Shown here piece after piece: positions 22,189 through 22,354 of a stretch of DNA of 22,354 nt. The DNA comes from Candidatus Njordarchaeota archaeon (GTDB lineage: Archaea; Asgardarchaeota; Njordarchaeia; Njordarchaeales; Njordarchaeaceae). Position 1 is the first letter of the stretch. Each line of letters opens with the position of its first letter. The notes beneath the pieces were generated by a model, which saw only the letters and a list, made by a program, of their open reading frames with translations, was not told the DNA's origin and did no database searches. Both the position numbers and the translations under genes were made by a program. The stretch covers positions 1-22,354 of the forward strand of contig JAHKLG010000009.1 of the NCBI GenBank assembly GCA_029856625.1. The letters run 5' to 3'.

Positions 22189-22354
22189 TTATTCGGGAAC
22201 ACTAACGCTTCGAAGTATTGAGATAACTACATCATCTGTAGTTACGCCACTCAATTCGATTTCAGGCTTTAGGATGATACGATGTCGTAATGCTGGAAGA
22301 GCCACATGTTTTACATCATCTGGAATAACATAGTCGCGTCCTTGCATCGCAGCA
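22189..22354 (-). CDS. MoxR-family AAA+ ATPase, C-terminal end (5' truncated by window edge)
   Basis: The last 54 residues before the stop at 22191-22189. The visible sequence AAMQGRDYVIPDDVKHVALPALRHRIILKPE is the C-terminal lid region typical of MoxR ATPases (GRDYVTPDDVKxxAxPVLRHRI), followed by an acidic ELSGVTTDDVV and the end ILRSVSVPE. Walker A and B motifs lie outside the window. MoxR proteins act as chaperone-like ATPases, usually with a DUF58/VWA partner, which is the next gene here, 12 nt downstream. Confidence 0.9.
   Translation of the reverse strand, partial: AAMQGRDYVIPDDVKHVALPALRHRIILKPEIELSGVTTDDVVISILRSVSVPE

Overview
The window is an AT-rich archaeal chromosome segment, almost fully coding, with no tRNA, rRNA, CRISPR array or insertion sequence that I can recognise. 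The gene content is archaeal: RNA polymerase subunits RpoN and RpoK, ribosomal proteins uL16/L10e, uS2, eS6 and uL2, MBF1, MCM, GINS, the small subunit of DNA polymerase D, a TFB-like protein, PTH2, TruD and RNase Z. The small subunit of PolD argues against Crenarchaeota in the strict sense. The ESCRT-III/CdvB-like protein and the gins-mcm pair point to the TACK side of the tree (a korarchaeal or other deep-branching, probably thermophilic lineage). This placement is an inference only.

Layout. 2-571: C-terminal part of a YchF-like GTPase. 575-2062 (minus): rpoN-rps2-rpl10e. 2203-3316 (plus): ESCRT-III-like protein plus an overlapping tandem winged-helix protein. 3323-4459 (minus): adenylate kinase followed by an unknown gene. 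4549-5082 (plus): MBF1. 5079-7902 (minus): gins then mcm. 7924-9656 (plus): pth2-truD. 9646-12891 (minus): a TFB-like gene, a VirB11/PilT-type ATPase and RNase Z. 13082-15667 (plus): PolD small subunit, rpoK and an ACT-domain protein. 15645-17571 (minus): rpl2 then rps6e. 17934-19426 (minus): a PfkB kinase overlapping a CDP-alcohol phosphatidyltransferase. 19546-22354 (minus): MoxR ATPase (partial), DUF58 protein, polytopic membrane protein.

The most striking observation is in rpl2. The reading frame is broken by a 47-nt GC-rich insertion (16914-16960) inside the most conserved part of uL2. The insertion folds into a bulge-helix-bulge with two 3-nt bulges separated by a 4-bp helix, the substrate of the archaeal tRNA-splicing endonuclease. 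Cutting at the canonical positions in both bulges restores exactly the family motif VAMNxxDHPFGGG and an uninterrupted 247-residue uL2. I read it as a pre-mRNA intron in a ribosomal protein gene. A second GC-rich RNA-like element lies just upstream of rps6e: a strong bulged hairpin whose outer stem reaches into the Shine-Dalgarno sequence, suggesting translational control. The gins and mcm genes share a 15-nt block covering their start codons and have TATA boxes at nearly the same distance. This suggests coordinated expression of the two helicase components.
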